A DNA stretch of 64,000 nt, taken from the NCBI RefSeq assembly GCF_029224025.1, contig NZ_CP119392.1:1697001-1761000 (forward strand), given 5' to 3'. The first letter of the stretch is position 1. Every line of letters begins with the position of its first letter. Positions 8,902-18,475 of the stretch are shown here, in pieces. Made by a program: the position numbers and the translations under genes. The notes beneath the pieces were generated by a model, which was not told the origin of the DNA, searched no databases, and was given only the letters and a program-made list of their open reading frames with translations. Source of the stretch: Rhodanobacter sp. AS-Z3. Its GTDB lineage: Bacteria > Pseudomonadota > Gammaproteobacteria > Xanthomonadales > Rhodanobacteraceae.

Positions 8902-10146
8902 TCAGTACAGCACCCGGCTGCGCAAGGTGCCCGGAATCGCCGCAAGTTGCGCCTTCAGCACGTTCGCCTGTGCCTCGTCGGCGCTCACATCGATCACCAC
9001 GTAACCCACTTCGCTGTCGGTCTGCAGGAACTGCGCGTCGATGTTGATATTGCCGGCCGAGAACAGTTCGTTGATGCGCGACAGCGTGCCTGGCACGTTG
9101 CGGTGGATGTGCAGCAGGCGTCGGCTGTGCGGATGTTCCGGCAGGGTGACTTCGGGGAAATTCACCGCCGAGAGGGTGGAGCCGTTGTCGCTGTAACGCA
9201 CCAGCTTGCTGGCCACTTCGATACCGATGTTGTCCTGCGCCTCCAGCGTGCTGCCACCGATATGCGGGGTCAGAATCACGTTGTCCATGCCGACCAGCGG
9301 TGACACGAATGGATCGTCGTTGCCCTTCGGCTCGACCGGAAACACGTCCACGGCGGCACCGGCGAGATGGCCGTCGCGCAGCATGGCAGCGAGCGCGTCG
9401 ATATCCACCACGCTGCCGCGCGAGGCGTTGATCAGCATGGCACCGGCGCGCATTTTCGCCAGTTGCTCATGGCGGATCATCAGTTGTGTTGCAGGCGTTT
9501 CCGGCACGTGCAAGGTGACCACGTCGGAGCGCTCGAGCAATTCGTCCAGGCTTGATACGGCGCGCGCATTGCCCAGCGACAACTTGGTTTCGATGTCATG
9601 GAAGATCACCCGCATGCCGAGGCCCTCGGCGAGCACGCCGACCTGGGTGCCGATGTGGCCGTAGCCGATGATGCCAAGCACCTTGTCACGCGTTTCGTAA
9701 CTGCCGCTGGCGGACTTCGACCAGCCGCTGCGATGGCACTGCGCATTTTTCTGTGGAATGCCGCGTAGCAACATGATGGCTTCGGCAATCACCAGCTCGG
9801 CGACGCTGCGCGTGTTGGAGTAGGGCGCGTTGAATACCGGCACGCCGGATTTGTGTGCGGCGCCCAGATCCACCTGGTTGGTGCCGATGCAGAAACAGCC
9901 CACCGCGATCAGTCGCTTGGCATGACTCAGCACCTCGCCGGTGAGCTGGGTGCGTGAGCGGATGCCCACGATATGCGCGTCGCTGATGCGTTGCTTCAGT
10001 TCGTCTTCCGGCAGTGACTTCGCATGCAGTTCGACATTGCTGTAGCCGGCCCGGTGGAACACGTCCACGGCACTGGCACTGACTCCCTCCAGCAGCAAAA
10101 CCTTGATGTCCTGGCGCGGGTAGGAAGTCTGCATGTCTTGTTCCAT
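8902..10146 (-). CDS. serA: D-3-phosphoglycerate dehydrogenase
   Basis: A 414-residue enzyme (E. coli-type SerA is about 410) that oxidises 3-phosphoglycerate to 3-phosphohydroxypyruvate, the first step of serine synthesis. A substrate domain is followed by the NAD-binding D-2-hydroxyacid dehydrogenase core with GIIGYGHIGTQVGVLAEGLGM, NASRGSVVDIDAL and LTPHIGGSTLEAQ. A C-terminal ACT domain (HIHRNVPGTLSRINELFSAGNINI) is the serine-sensing part. It is divergent from a D-2-hydroxyglutarate dehydrogenase-like gene at 10254, a pairing that fits the known side activity of SerA on 2-oxoglutarate. Confidence 0.95.
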   Translation of the reverse strand: MEQDMQTSYPRQDIKVLLLEGVSASAVDVFHRAGYSNVELHAKSLPEDELKQRISDAHIVGIRSRTQLTGEVLSHAKRLIAVGCFCIGTNQVDLGAAHKSGVPVFNAPYSNTRSVAELVIAEAIMLLRGIPQKNAQCHRSGWSKSASGSYETRDKVLGIIGYGHIGTQVGVLAEGLGMRVIFHDIETKLSLGNARAVSSLDELLERSDVVTLHVPETPATQLMIRHEQLAKMRAGAMLINASRGSVVDIDALAAMLRDGHLAGAAVDVFPVEPKGNDDPFVSPLVGMDNVILTPHIGGSTLEAQDNIGIEVASKLVRYSDNGSTLSAVNFPEVTLPEHPHSRRLLHIHRNVPGTLSRINELFSAGNINIDAQFLQTDSEVGYVVIDVSADEAQANVLKAQLAAIPGTLRSRVLY

Positions 10147-10253
10147 TTCGGGTGGCGGCGAAGACCCTCAGAGTAGGCGAGCTTTTGTCGCACTGCAACA
10201 CTGGACGTGGCGCGGAGCTGCTGGCAGTCTGTGTGGATACTGGGAGCCGAAGC

Positions 10254-11645
10254 ATGTCCGACCCGCGTCTCGCTGATTTGTCCCGTCGCCTTCCTGACCT
10301 GCGCCTGCTTACGGCATCGGGTGAATTGGAACACTACGGCCGCGACTGGACCCGCCGCTGGACACCAGCCCCACTCGCGATAGCGCTGCCTTCAACAACA
10401 ATGGACGTCCAAACGATTGTGCGCTGGGCCAACGAGCACCATGTAGCCATCGTGCCGTCCGGTGGTCGCACGGGTCTGTCCGGCGGCGCGGTGGCGGCGA
10501 ATGGCGAGCTGGTGTTGAGCCTGGAACGGATGAACCAGGTGGTGGATTTCAACGCGGTGGACCGCACGCTGACAGTGCAATCCGGCATGATTCTGCAGCA
10601 CGTACAGGAGACCGCTCGCGGGCATGGCCTGCACTATCCAGTCGATTTCGCGGCGCGTGGTTCCTGCTCGATTGGCGGCAACATAGCCACCAATGCCGGT
10701 GGTATCCGGGTGATTCGGTATGGCAACACGCGCGAATGGATCGCTGGCTTGACGGTGATAACGGGCAGCGGCGAGTTGCTCGAACTCAACCGCGGGCTGG
10801 TCAAGAATTCCAGCGGCTATGATTTCCGCCAGCTCATGATTGGTTCGGAAGGCACGCTGGGCATCGTGGTCGAAGCGACCCTCAAGTTGACCGATCCACC
10901 ACCACCATCGCAGGTGATGTTGCTGGCCCTGCCCGATATGGAAGCATTGATGCAGGTGTTCGCGCTGTTTCAGTCGCGGCTGGCCTTGCAGGCATTCGAA
11001 TTTTTTACCGATCACGCGCTGGATCACGTGCTGGCGCACGGCGCGCAGCGCGCCATCGAGGGCGAGTATCCGTATCACGTGGTCACCGAGTTTGATGCCG
11101 TGGATGAGCGCATGCAGGACGCGGCGTTGGCTGCCTTCGAACATGCGCTGGAGCAGGGGTGGGTCAGCGACGGCGTGATCGCCAACAGCGAATCGCAGGC
11201 GGCGGCATTGTGGCGGCTGCGCGAAGGCATCACCGAGAGTCTGGCGCCGCGGCGGCCCTACAAGAACGATGTGTCGGTGCGGGTCAGCGCGGTGCCGGCG
11301 TTCCTGCAGGAGATGCAGGCACTGCTGGCGCGCGAATATCCGCAGGCCGAAGTGGTCTGGTTCGGGCATATCGGTGACGGTAACCTGCACATCAACGTCT
11401 TGCGGCCCGACGGACTTGCCGAAGACGCTTTCATCGCCCAATGCGAACACGTGACGCGGTTGCTGGCCGAAACCTTGCAGCGACATGGCGGCAGCATCTC
11501 GGCCGAACACGGCATCGGACTGGTCAAACGAGCCTACCTTGGCAGCACCCGCAGCGCGGCAGAAATCGCCTTGATGCAGGGCGTTCGCAAGGTGTTCGAC
11601 CCGCTCGGCGTTCTCAATCCCGGCAAGCTGTTCGAGCAGGGCTGA
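10254..11645 (+). CDS. FAD-linked D-2-hydroxyacid dehydrogenase (D-2-hydroxyglutarate dehydrogenase type)
   Basis: A 463-residue flavoprotein of the GlcD/D2HGDH/D-lactate dehydrogenase class. An N-terminal FAD-binding PCMH domain (VAIVPSGGRTGLSGGAV, then GSCSIGGNIATNAGGIRVIRYG) is followed by a C-terminal domain with the metal-site motifs GHIGDGNLHIN and SAEHGIGLVKR. The start at 10254 fits the family; longer in-frame versions run into the serA promoter. Divergence from serA suggests it oxidises D-2-hydroxyglutarate made by SerA, returning electrons to the respiratory chain. Substrate is inferred from context only. Confidence 0.85.
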   Translation: MSDPRLADLSRRLPDLRLLTASGELEHYGRDWTRRWTPAPLAIALPSTTMDVQTIVRWANEHHVAIVPSGGRTGLSGGAVAANGELVLSLERMNQVVDFNAVDRTLTVQSGMILQHVQETARGHGLHYPVDFAARGSCSIGGNIATNAGGIRVIRYGNTREWIAGLTVITGSGELLELNRGLVKNSSGYDFRQLMIGSEGTLGIVVEATLKLTDPPPPSQVMLLALPDMEALMQVFALFQSRLALQAFEFFTDHALDHVLAHGAQRAIEGEYPYHVVTEFDAVDERMQDAALAAFEHALEQGWVSDGVIANSESQAAALWRLREGITESLAPRRPYKNDVSVRVSAVPAFLQEMQALLAREYPQAEVVWFGHIGDGNLHINVLRPDGLAEDAFIAQCEHVTRLLAETLQRHGGSISAEHGIGLVKRAYLGSTRSAAEIALMQGVRKVFDPLGVLNPGKLFEQG

Positions 11646-11698
11646 AAAGCCGGAAAAGCAGTCCCATGCTAGTCTTCAGGGCTTGCCTGAGCTCATGA

Positions 11699-12673
<975 letters not shown>

Positions 12674-12680
12674 ACGTTCT

Positions 12681-12754
12681 CCCTCACCCGGCCATCTCCC
12701 CGTCGGGGAGAGGGCCGGGTGAGGGGCAGAGCCACAGATAAAGTTGATCGAAGC
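12681..12754 (+). repeat. Dispersed repeat copy C, between convergent pip and upp
   Basis: A near-perfect long hairpin spans 12681-12725: CCCTCACCCGGCC and TCTCCCC against GGGGAGA and GGCCGGGTGAGGG. GGTGAGGGG (12718-12726) is followed by exactly 20 bases and ATCGAAGC (12747-12754). It lies eight bases after pip and may also work as a transcription end for both genes. Confidence 0.7.
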
Positions 12755-12807
12755 TCGCGCCGCCTGTCAGTCTGCCGCTGGGCATGCCGGCTGGAGAAGA
12801 CAGGTAC

Positions 12808-13452
12808 TCAGTCGTTGGCCGGCAGTTGCTTGGTACCGAAAATCTTGTCGCCGGCATCGCCGAGGCCGGGCAGGATGTAGCCCTGTTCATTGAGTCGTTC
12901 GTCGATCGACGCGGTATAGATTTCGATATCGGGGTGGGCGGCGGTAATTCGGTCCAACCCCTCCGGCGCGGCAACCAGAAACAGGCCCTTGATGCGTTTG
13001 CAGCCGGCTGCTTTCAGCATGTCGACGGTAGCAACCAGAGTGCCGGCGGTGGCCAGCATCGGGTCGACAATCAGCGCAATGCGCTCGTCCATGCGACCGG
13101 TGAGCTTCTCGTAGTAGGTGATCGGTTTCAGCGTCTGCTCGTCGCGCTGCAGGCCAACGACGCTGACCTTGGCAGCAGGGATGAGGTCGAGCACGCCCGG
13201 CAGCATGCCCAATCCCGCGCGCAGGATCGGCACAATGGTAATTTTCTTGCCCTTGATCCGGCGCACCTTGATCGGCCCGGCCCAGCCATCGATCTCTTCC
13301 TCGACGGTTTCCAGATCTTTGGTGGCTTCGTAGGTGAGCAGGGCGGCGACCTCGGAGGCCAGTTCGCGGAATTCCTTGGTACTGATGCCGGCACGACGCA
13401 TCAGGCCCAGCTTGTGCTGGATCAGCGGGTGGCGAACTTCGACGATCTTCAT
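12808..13452 (-). CDS. upp: Uracil phosphoribosyltransferase
   Basis: Salvages uracil to UMP with [23 protein letters not shown] at the N terminus, [15 protein letters not shown], the PRPP loop DPMLATAGT and the terminal [14 protein letters not shown] are all diagnostic. An in-frame ATG 33 bases earlier (13485) adds residues absent from the family, so 13452 is preferred, giving 214 residues. Confidence 0.96.
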   Translation of the reverse strand: MKIVEVRHPLIQHKLGLMRRAGISTKEFRELASEVAALLTYEATKDLETVEEEIDGWAGPIKVRRIKGKKITIVPILRAGLGMLPGVLDLIPAAKVSVVGLQRDEQTLKPITYYEKLTGRMDERIALIVDPMLATAGTLVATVDMLKAAGCKRIKGLFLVAAPEGLDRITAAHPDIEIYTASIDERLNEQGYILPGLGDAGDKIFGTKQLPAND

Positions 13453-13510
13453 GGCAACTGACTTCAATGGCAGCGCGTGGCGCAATAGTCAGTGAGCTTA
13501 GCGAAGCTCG

Positions 13511-13543
13511 GTTGCCCACGCACGCATCGCCTGCGTGGGCAAC
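13511..13543. terminator. Hairpin between psiF and upp
   Basis: GTTGCCCACGCA and TGCGTGGGCAAC form a 12-base stem with a nine-base loop. No T run follows on either strand, so intrinsic termination is uncertain. It lies 13 bases past the psiF stop. Confidence 0.5.
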
Positions 13544-13555
13544 GGCCGGGGTAAC

Positions 13556-13918
13556 TTAGTGCGCGGCAGGTGCGGCAGCGTCACCCTTCAGGCAGCCGCT
13601 CATGAAGGTCTTGCGATCGGCACCCTTGAGCGCCTTGGTCTTGGCATCGGCGTTGCAGGTTTTCATCTTTTCCTGCTGGGTGGCTTTGGCTGAAGGCGCG
13701 GCCATCATGGTCTGACCCTTCAGGCAGGAACTCATGAACGCCTTGCGCTCGTCGCCCTTCTTGCCAGTTGCCTCTTTGTTGCAGTCAGCCATGCGCTGCT
13801 GCTGTGCGGTGCGTGGCTTTGCCGGTGCAGCGGTGCTGGCTTGCGGCGTGGCGGCGAAGCTGGCGCCGGCAAAGGCGAAGGCGGCACCGATTACAAGCAG
13901 ACGAAGTGAAATCGACAT
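13556..13918 (-). CDS. PsiF-repeat periplasmic protein
   Basis: A 120-residue secreted protein. A signal peptide (residues 1-22, ending ASFA|ATP) is followed by two PsiF repeats: QQQRMADCNKEATGKKGDERKAFMSSCLKG and a second QQEKMKTCNADAKTKALKGADRKTFMSGCLKG in outline. Each has the Cys-x(17-19)-Cys pair. PsiF was named for phosphate-starvation induction in E. coli; its biochemical role is unknown. I see no Pho-box-like direct repeat in the upstream 70 bases. Confidence 0.85.
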   Translation of the reverse strand: MSISLRLLVIGAAFAFAGASFAATPQASTAAPAKPRTAQQQRMADCNKEATGKKGDERKAFMSSCLKGQTMMAAPSAKATQQEKMKTCNADAKTKALKGADRKTFMSGCLKGDAAAPAAH

Positions 13919-14377
13919 CGTTGAGGTCTCCCTGGGAAACCGGCGGCTGCCGGCTGTACCAGTCTAGGCCTGGTGGGGGCATCCGGGGAGTAGGTGAAAC
14001 CCGGCATGCATGAAGTATTCATCTGCGGCGACGCGTCATGGGTGGCGGCCCCTGAACCATCGGCGCAAGCGGTAGACGCGCTTCGGGCCTGGCATCGTCG
14101 AGCTTTTCAAGCAAACCCCTGGCCGATTGCCACGACCGGGCCACTTCCGTGCACCACGGAGCGAAGGTCGCTCGCCCGGAAGCGATTTGCCGCCGCAAGA
14201 GATCACGCCGATATTGCGTCCCCGCAGGTACTTCCTGCCGCAGCTCGGGCGTGGGCTTGGTCCAAGCGTGAACTTCGTGCCATATTCACTTTCGAGTCCG
14301 TGTCCCCAAAACCGTGGACGCACGTACGACAAAGACTCGGCAAGCCACGTCTGCTCACGAAGCTCAAGGGGAAACGG
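13919..14377. other. Intergenic region with no recognisable gene
   Basis: A 459-base gap between divergent psiF and the MHS transporter. One reading frame is open through it on the plus strand in phase with the transporter, but the translation (Arg/Pro-rich, no family resemblance) does not look like protein. Promoters for both genes must lie here; I could not place them confidently. Confidence 0.5.
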
Positions 14378-15736
14378 ATGCCTGCAGGGTCAGCGTTCGG
14401 GTTGGCGTCCGCTCTACGGCCGCAGCAAGCCCTGCCTGTGCGGCAGGTGCTCGCGGTGGTGGTCGGCAATGCGATCGAGTTCTACGACTTCGTCACCTAT
14501 GCCTTTTTTGCGGCCCAGATCGGCCGGGCCTTCTTTCCCTCGCACGCACCGGGCGCCAGTCTGCTGGCCTCGCTGGCCACGTTCGGTGCAGGTTTTCTGA
14601 CCCGTCCGCTGGGTGCCTTCGTGATCGGTCGCATGGGCGATCGGGTCGGTCGCAAGCCGGCGATGTTGTTGTCGTTCACCCTGATCGGCATCGCGGTAGT
14701 CGGCCTGCCGCTGACGCCCTCGTATGCCAGCATCGGAATCGCCGCGCCGATTCTGGTGATCGGTTTTCGTCTGCTGCAGGGTTTTGCACTGGGTGGCGAG
14801 GTGGGGCCAAGCACCGCCTTCATGATGGAGGCAGCACCGCTGCATCGTCGCGGGCTCTATATTTCGCTGCAGGCGATGAGTGCGGATGCCGCGGTGCTGG
14901 TGGCCGGCCTGGTGGGTGTTGGTCTGGCGTCGGTTCTCGATGAGTCTGCGCTGGATGCGTGGGGCTGGCGGTTAGCCTTGCTGGTGGGAGCCATCATCAT
15001 TCCCTTCGGCCTGGTGTTGCGCCGCTCGCTCGGCGAGACATTGTCCGTAGCAGAGAATGCAAGGTCGCATGGCGATAGTTCGCCCTGGCGCGGCTACGGC
15101 AAGATCGCGCTGCCGGCGCTGGCGATGCTCGCGGCGGCCACTACCACCAATTACATCCTCGACTATATGACGACCTACGCTGGCAGCACGCTGGGCATGC
15201 CCACGAAAGTTGCGCTTGGCGCCACTGTGGCGGTCGGTTTGAGTGGCGTGATCTGCGATCCGATCAGTGGCTGGCTGTCCGACCGGTTCGGTCGCAAACC
15301 GGTGATGGTGGTGCCATGGATCGTGCTGCTGCTGGCGATCTTTCCGTGTTTCTGGGTGATCGGGCATTGGCGCAACGGACCGGCTCTGTATGGGGTTTGT
15401 ACGTTGCTCGCGGTCGCCTCGACGCTGTCGACAGCAACGGTGCTGGTATCCATCACCGAGTCATTGCCGCAAGCGATCCGCTCCGGCGGGCTGTCGATGA
15501 TCTATGCGGTTGCCATCGCCATCTTCGGCGGTTCGACGCAGTTCATGGCGGCATGGCTCACCCGGATCAGCGGCAGCGCGTTGGCACCGGCGTGGTACCT
15601 GATCGCTGCGGTTGTCGTCGGGCTGCTGGCGATTACGCGAATGGCCGAAACCGCGCCGATACGCAATCTGCAACACGCCCGCGGAAACGCGGAGGCCACC
15701 CCGCTGCAAGCGGGGTGGCCTCCGATGGAACCCTGA
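14378..15736 (+). CDS. MFS transporter, metabolite:H+ symporter (MHS) family
   Basis: A 452-residue, 12-helix major facilitator. VVVGNAIEFYDFVTYAFFAAQIGRAFFP is the MHS-family signature, followed by ATFGAGFLTRPLGAFVIGRMGDRVGRKPA (motif A) and RLLQGFALGGEVGPSTAFMMEAAP. Members carry citrate, alpha-ketoglutarate, proline betaine or shikimate; the substrate here is not evident. The ATG at 14378 has AAGGGGA five bases upstream, whereas the open frame further upstream lacks family resemblance. It converges with the aminotransferase gene, and a 14-base inverted repeat overlaps its last codons. Confidence 0.85.
   Translation: MPAGSAFGLASALRPQQALPVRQVLAVVVGNAIEFYDFVTYAFFAAQIGRAFFPSHAPGASLLASLATFGAGFLTRPLGAFVIGRMGDRVGRKPAMLLSFTLIGIAVVGLPLTPSYASIGIAAPILVIGFRLLQGFALGGEVGPSTAFMMEAAPLHRRGLYISLQAMSADAAVLVAGLVGVGLASVLDESALDAWGWRLALLVGAIIIPFGLVLRRSLGETLSVAENARSHGDSSPWRGYGKIALPALAMLAAATTTNYILDYMTTYAGSTLGMPTKVALGATVAVGLSGVICDPISGWLSDRFGRKPVMVVPWIVLLLAIFPCFWVIGHWRNGPALYGVCTLLAVASTLSTATVLVSITESLPQAIRSGGLSMIYAVAIAIFGGSTQFMAAWLTRISGSALAPAWYLIAAVVVGLLAITRMAETAPIRNLQHARGNAEATPLQAGWPPMEP
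15691..15723. terminator. Perfect 14-base inverted repeat inside the 3' end of the MHS gene
   Basis: GGAGGCCACCCCGC-TGCAA-GCGGGGTGGCCTCC sits within the last 15 codons and encodes part of the C-terminal tail. There is no T tail. It probably forms a strong hairpin between convergent genes. Confidence 0.5.
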
Positions 15737-15748
15737 CGGATCAGGTGG

Positions 15749-17245
15749 TCAGGCTGCTTCGGCCTTGGCCTTGCGCGGACCTTCCAGCAAGGCCTTGCGC
15801 ACATGCGCGACGACCAGGTCGACTTCGGCACTGGTGACGTTGAAGTGCGGGGTGAAACGCAGCGAGTTGGTGCCGCCGTGGATCACGCCGATGCCATGCT
15901 CGCGCATGTATTCCTCGGTGGAACCGGCGCCGTAGCACTTGTACTCCGGGGCCAGCTCGCAGGAGAACAGCAGGCCAGTACCTTGCACCTTGGTGATCAG
16001 GCCGCCCAGCTCGTTCTTCAGCGCGTTGAGCTTGTCGACGAATTCCTTGCCGCGCTCGCGGATGTTGTTGCGCACGGCATCGCTGAGTTCGCCCATAGTG
16101 GCCAGCGCCACGTCCAGTGCGCGGGGGTTGGCGGTCATGGTGTTGCCGTAAATGCCCTTGCGATACAGCTCGGCGGTAGCGGCGGTGACGGCCAGCACCG
16201 ACAGCGGATACTGCCCGGCATTGAGCGCCTTGGAGAAGGTTTCCATGTCCGGCGGCGGCAGATTTTCAAAGCCGGGATAGTCGACGAACGACAACACGCC
16301 GTGTGCACGCAGGCCGGCCTGGATCGAATCGATCAACAACAGACTGCCGTGTGCGCTGGTCAACTCGCGTGCTGCCTTGTAGAACTCGGCCGTGACGGCG
16401 CGGCCCGGGTCGCCTTCGCCCATCACTGGCTCAAGGAACATCGCCTCGATGAACCAGCCGTGTTTGTCTGCATCAGCGAACGCCGCCTGCAGTTGGGCGA
16501 CGTCATACGGCGCCACCGTGATCACGCTGTCTTCGTGGCGATAGCTGGCCAGGTTCTGTTGATAGGCCTTGCGACTGGAGTCGGAATACAGCGCCGGCTT
16601 CTCGGTGCGGCCGTGGAAGGCGCCCTTTACCGCGAGACGCTTGATCGTGCGGCCCGCGTAGCGGCCACCTTCGTCGGTCATGTTCTTGGCGTTGACGTCG
16701 GCAATGCGGCAGGCCAGGGTGACCGACTCGGAACCCGAATTCAGGCACATATAACGCGTATACGGGCTGCCGCCGCGACTGCGACCCAGTTCCTTGTTCA
16801 GCGCCTTGGTGAACTGCAGCTGCGCCACGCTGGGCGACATCACGTTCGCCATCACCTGGGGGCGGCCAAGGGCAGCAAGAATCGCTGCGTCGTTGTGGCC
16901 GAAACCGAGCATGCCGTAGCCGCCATTGTCGTGCACCACGGCGCCTTTCAGGGTGACGATCCACGGGCCACGGGCTGCGGCCGGCAGGTAAGGATTGATC
17001 GCATCGTCCGGGTAGAAATTGACGAAACCGGCTTGTGCCTGGGCCAGCTGCTCGGTTTCATCGAGCTTGAGGAAGTCGCCCAGATCGGCACGCAGCTCAT
17101 GGTGGCGAGCCGCCGCTTCGGCAATCGCCTGAACCAGCAACGGGTCGTTGGCAGCCATGCGCTCGATGCTGGCGTCATCCAGGCCGATGGTGCGCGGCTT
17201 GCCGCCGAAATCGCGCAATTCGCGCAGCTGATTGATCACACCCAT
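15749..17245 (-). CDS. Class III aminotransferase (PLP-dependent)
   Basis: A 498-residue fold-type I PLP enzyme. The glycine-rich GYGMLGFGHNDAAILAAL, CLNSGSESVTLACRIAD, AFHGRTEKPALYS, LLLIDSIQAGLRAHG and FSKALNAGQYPLSVLAV (the Schiff-base Lys near residue 336) follow the class III layout. The Asp in LLLIDS replaces the usual IxDEV/IF motif. The long N-terminal extension (about 90 residues) sets it apart from ordinary GABA or ornithine aminotransferases, so the amino donor is unknown. AAAGTCATG context with CTCCTGAGG-complement supports the start. No operon partner. Confidence 0.75.
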   Translation of the reverse strand: MGVINQLRELRDFGGKPRTIGLDDASIERMAANDPLLVQAIAEAAARHHELRADLGDFLKLDETEQLAQAQAGFVNFYPDDAINPYLPAAARGPWIVTLKGAVVHDNGGYGMLGFGHNDAAILAALGRPQVMANVMSPSVAQLQFTKALNKELGRSRGGSPYTRYMCLNSGSESVTLACRIADVNAKNMTDEGGRYAGRTIKRLAVKGAFHGRTEKPALYSDSSRKAYQQNLASYRHEDSVITVAPYDVAQLQAAFADADKHGWFIEAMFLEPVMGEGDPGRAVTAEFYKAARELTSAHGSLLLIDSIQAGLRAHGVLSFVDYPGFENLPPPDMETFSKALNAGQYPLSVLAVTAATAELYRKGIYGNTMTANPRALDVALATMGELSDAVRNNIRERGKEFVDKLNALKNELGGLITKVQGTGLLFSCELAPEYKCYGAGSTEEYMREHGIGVIHGGTNSLRFTPHFNVTSAEVDLVVAHVRKALLEGPRKAKAEAA

Positions 17246-17545
17246 GACTTTCTCCTGAGGTAAACGTCGGCGCCTCGCACCCAGCGCAAAGCAGGCCGAT
17301 GGATCTGCACATGGGCGACGTAGGCCCGAAACCCGCCTTGATCACCGACTCCAGCGTGAAAAACCCGCTACGGAGCACCGGATCAGCGCTGGCTGCGCAA
17401 GATCATCCCCTGAGCATAACGCGGCGGGCCGGGTCTCCGGTACCCCCGGGGTGACGGCTGTCACCTGCGATGGCTGACGCTGGCCCATGGGGAAAGCGCT
17501 CCAAACAGCCTAATTTGCAAGGCATTCCAGAGAAGGTATGGCTCG
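17246..17545. other. Intergenic region between divergent genes
   Basis: 300 bases between the aminotransferase and the ABC ATPase. AGAAGG at 17531-17536 is the ribosome site of the ATPase. I see no further gene, repeat or convincing promoter. Confidence 0.5.
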
Positions 17546-18475
17546 ATGAATACTGCAGAACAGGTGGTTGCCCGGCTTGCCGGCGCGATCAAGCGTTACG
17601 GCTCGCTCACTGCGCTGGATGGCGCCGATTTGCTGGTACGCCACGGCGAACTGCTGGCCCTGCTTGGCCCGAACGGGGCGGGCAAGACCACCGCGATCGC
17701 CTTGCTGTTGGGTCTGATTCGGGTCGATGAGGGCAGCGCGCAGCTGTTTGGTGGTGACCCACAGGCGATCGAACCACGTCGGCGCATCGGGGTGATGCTG
17801 CAGCACGCGGAGCTTCCGCCGACACTGCGCGTGGGCGAGTTGTTGCGCCTGACCGCGAGCTACTACCCGAACCCGCGTTCGCTGCAGGAATCGGCAGCGC
17901 TGGCTGGAGTGACCGACCTGCTCAAGCGGCCTTACGCAAAACTTTCCGGCGGCCAGCAACGGCGTGTGCAATTCGCGCTAGCCCTCTGTGGGCGCCCCGA
18001 ACTGCTGTTTCTTGACGAGCCGACGGTGGGTATGGACATCGAGGCGCGCCAGCAATTGTGGGCGACGATTCGCCAATTGATCAGCGAAGGTTGCGCGGTG
18101 TTGTTGACCACGCACTATCTGGAAGAGGCCGAAGCGCTGGCTGACCGCGTTTGCGTGATGTCACACGGCAAGGTGATCCATGAAGGTACGGTCGAGACGC
18201 TGCGCGCGCGCGTGGCGCAAAAGCGTATCCGCTGCGTCACCACGCTGACGGCGACTGCCGTCGGCAGCTGGCCCGGAGTCAGCGAAACCCGCCTGCAGGA
18301 TGGGCGCCTGCACATTGTCACTGCCGAGGCAGAGGCGGTCGTGCGTCGCCTGCTGGAGGCCGATCTGCAACTGAGCGAGCTGGAGGTTCAGCGTGCGGGT
18401 CTGGCCGAAGCGTTTACCGAACTTACCCGTGACGCCGCCACCTCGGTGGCTTCCGACCAGCGTGAGGCTGCCTGA
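17546..18475 (+). CDS. ABC transporter ATP-binding protein
   Basis: A 309-residue ATPase of an ABC-2 exporter. Walker A GPNGAGKTT (41-49), the Q-loop in GVMLQHAELPPTLRVGE, signature LSGGQQRRV, Walker B LLFLDEPTVGMD and the H-loop LLTTHYLEEAEALADRV are present. The C-terminal ~90 residues are a DrrA/CcmA-like extension. The permease starts on the base after its stop, and a DesK/NarL-type pair follows, so this is a regulated export module. Confidence 0.93.
   Translation: MNTAEQVVARLAGAIKRYGSLTALDGADLLVRHGELLALLGPNGAGKTTAIALLLGLIRVDEGSAQLFGGDPQAIEPRRRIGVMLQHAELPPTLRVGELLRLTASYYPNPRSLQESAALAGVTDLLKRPYAKLSGGQQRRVQFALALCGRPELLFLDEPTVGMDIEARQQLWATIRQLISEGCAVLLTTHYLEEAEALADRVCVMSHGKVIHEGTVETLRARVAQKRIRCVTTLTATAVGSWPGVSETRLQDGRLHIVTAEAEAVVRRLLEADLQLSELEVQRAGLAEAFTELTRDAATSVASDQREAA

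Noticed and set aside
13919..13993. Pho box upstream of the PsiF-repeat gene
   Set aside because: No CTGTCAT-like direct repeats with 11-base period are visible on either strand.
13994..14377. N-terminal extension of the MHS transporter
   Set aside because: The open frame continues upstream, but residues are not transporter-like and a clear ribosome site stands before 14378.
15803..17263. Long open frame (486 codons) opposite the class III aminotransferase
   Set aside because: It is the antisense shadow of a well-conserved GC-rich gene; the translation has no family resemblance and low-complexity composition.
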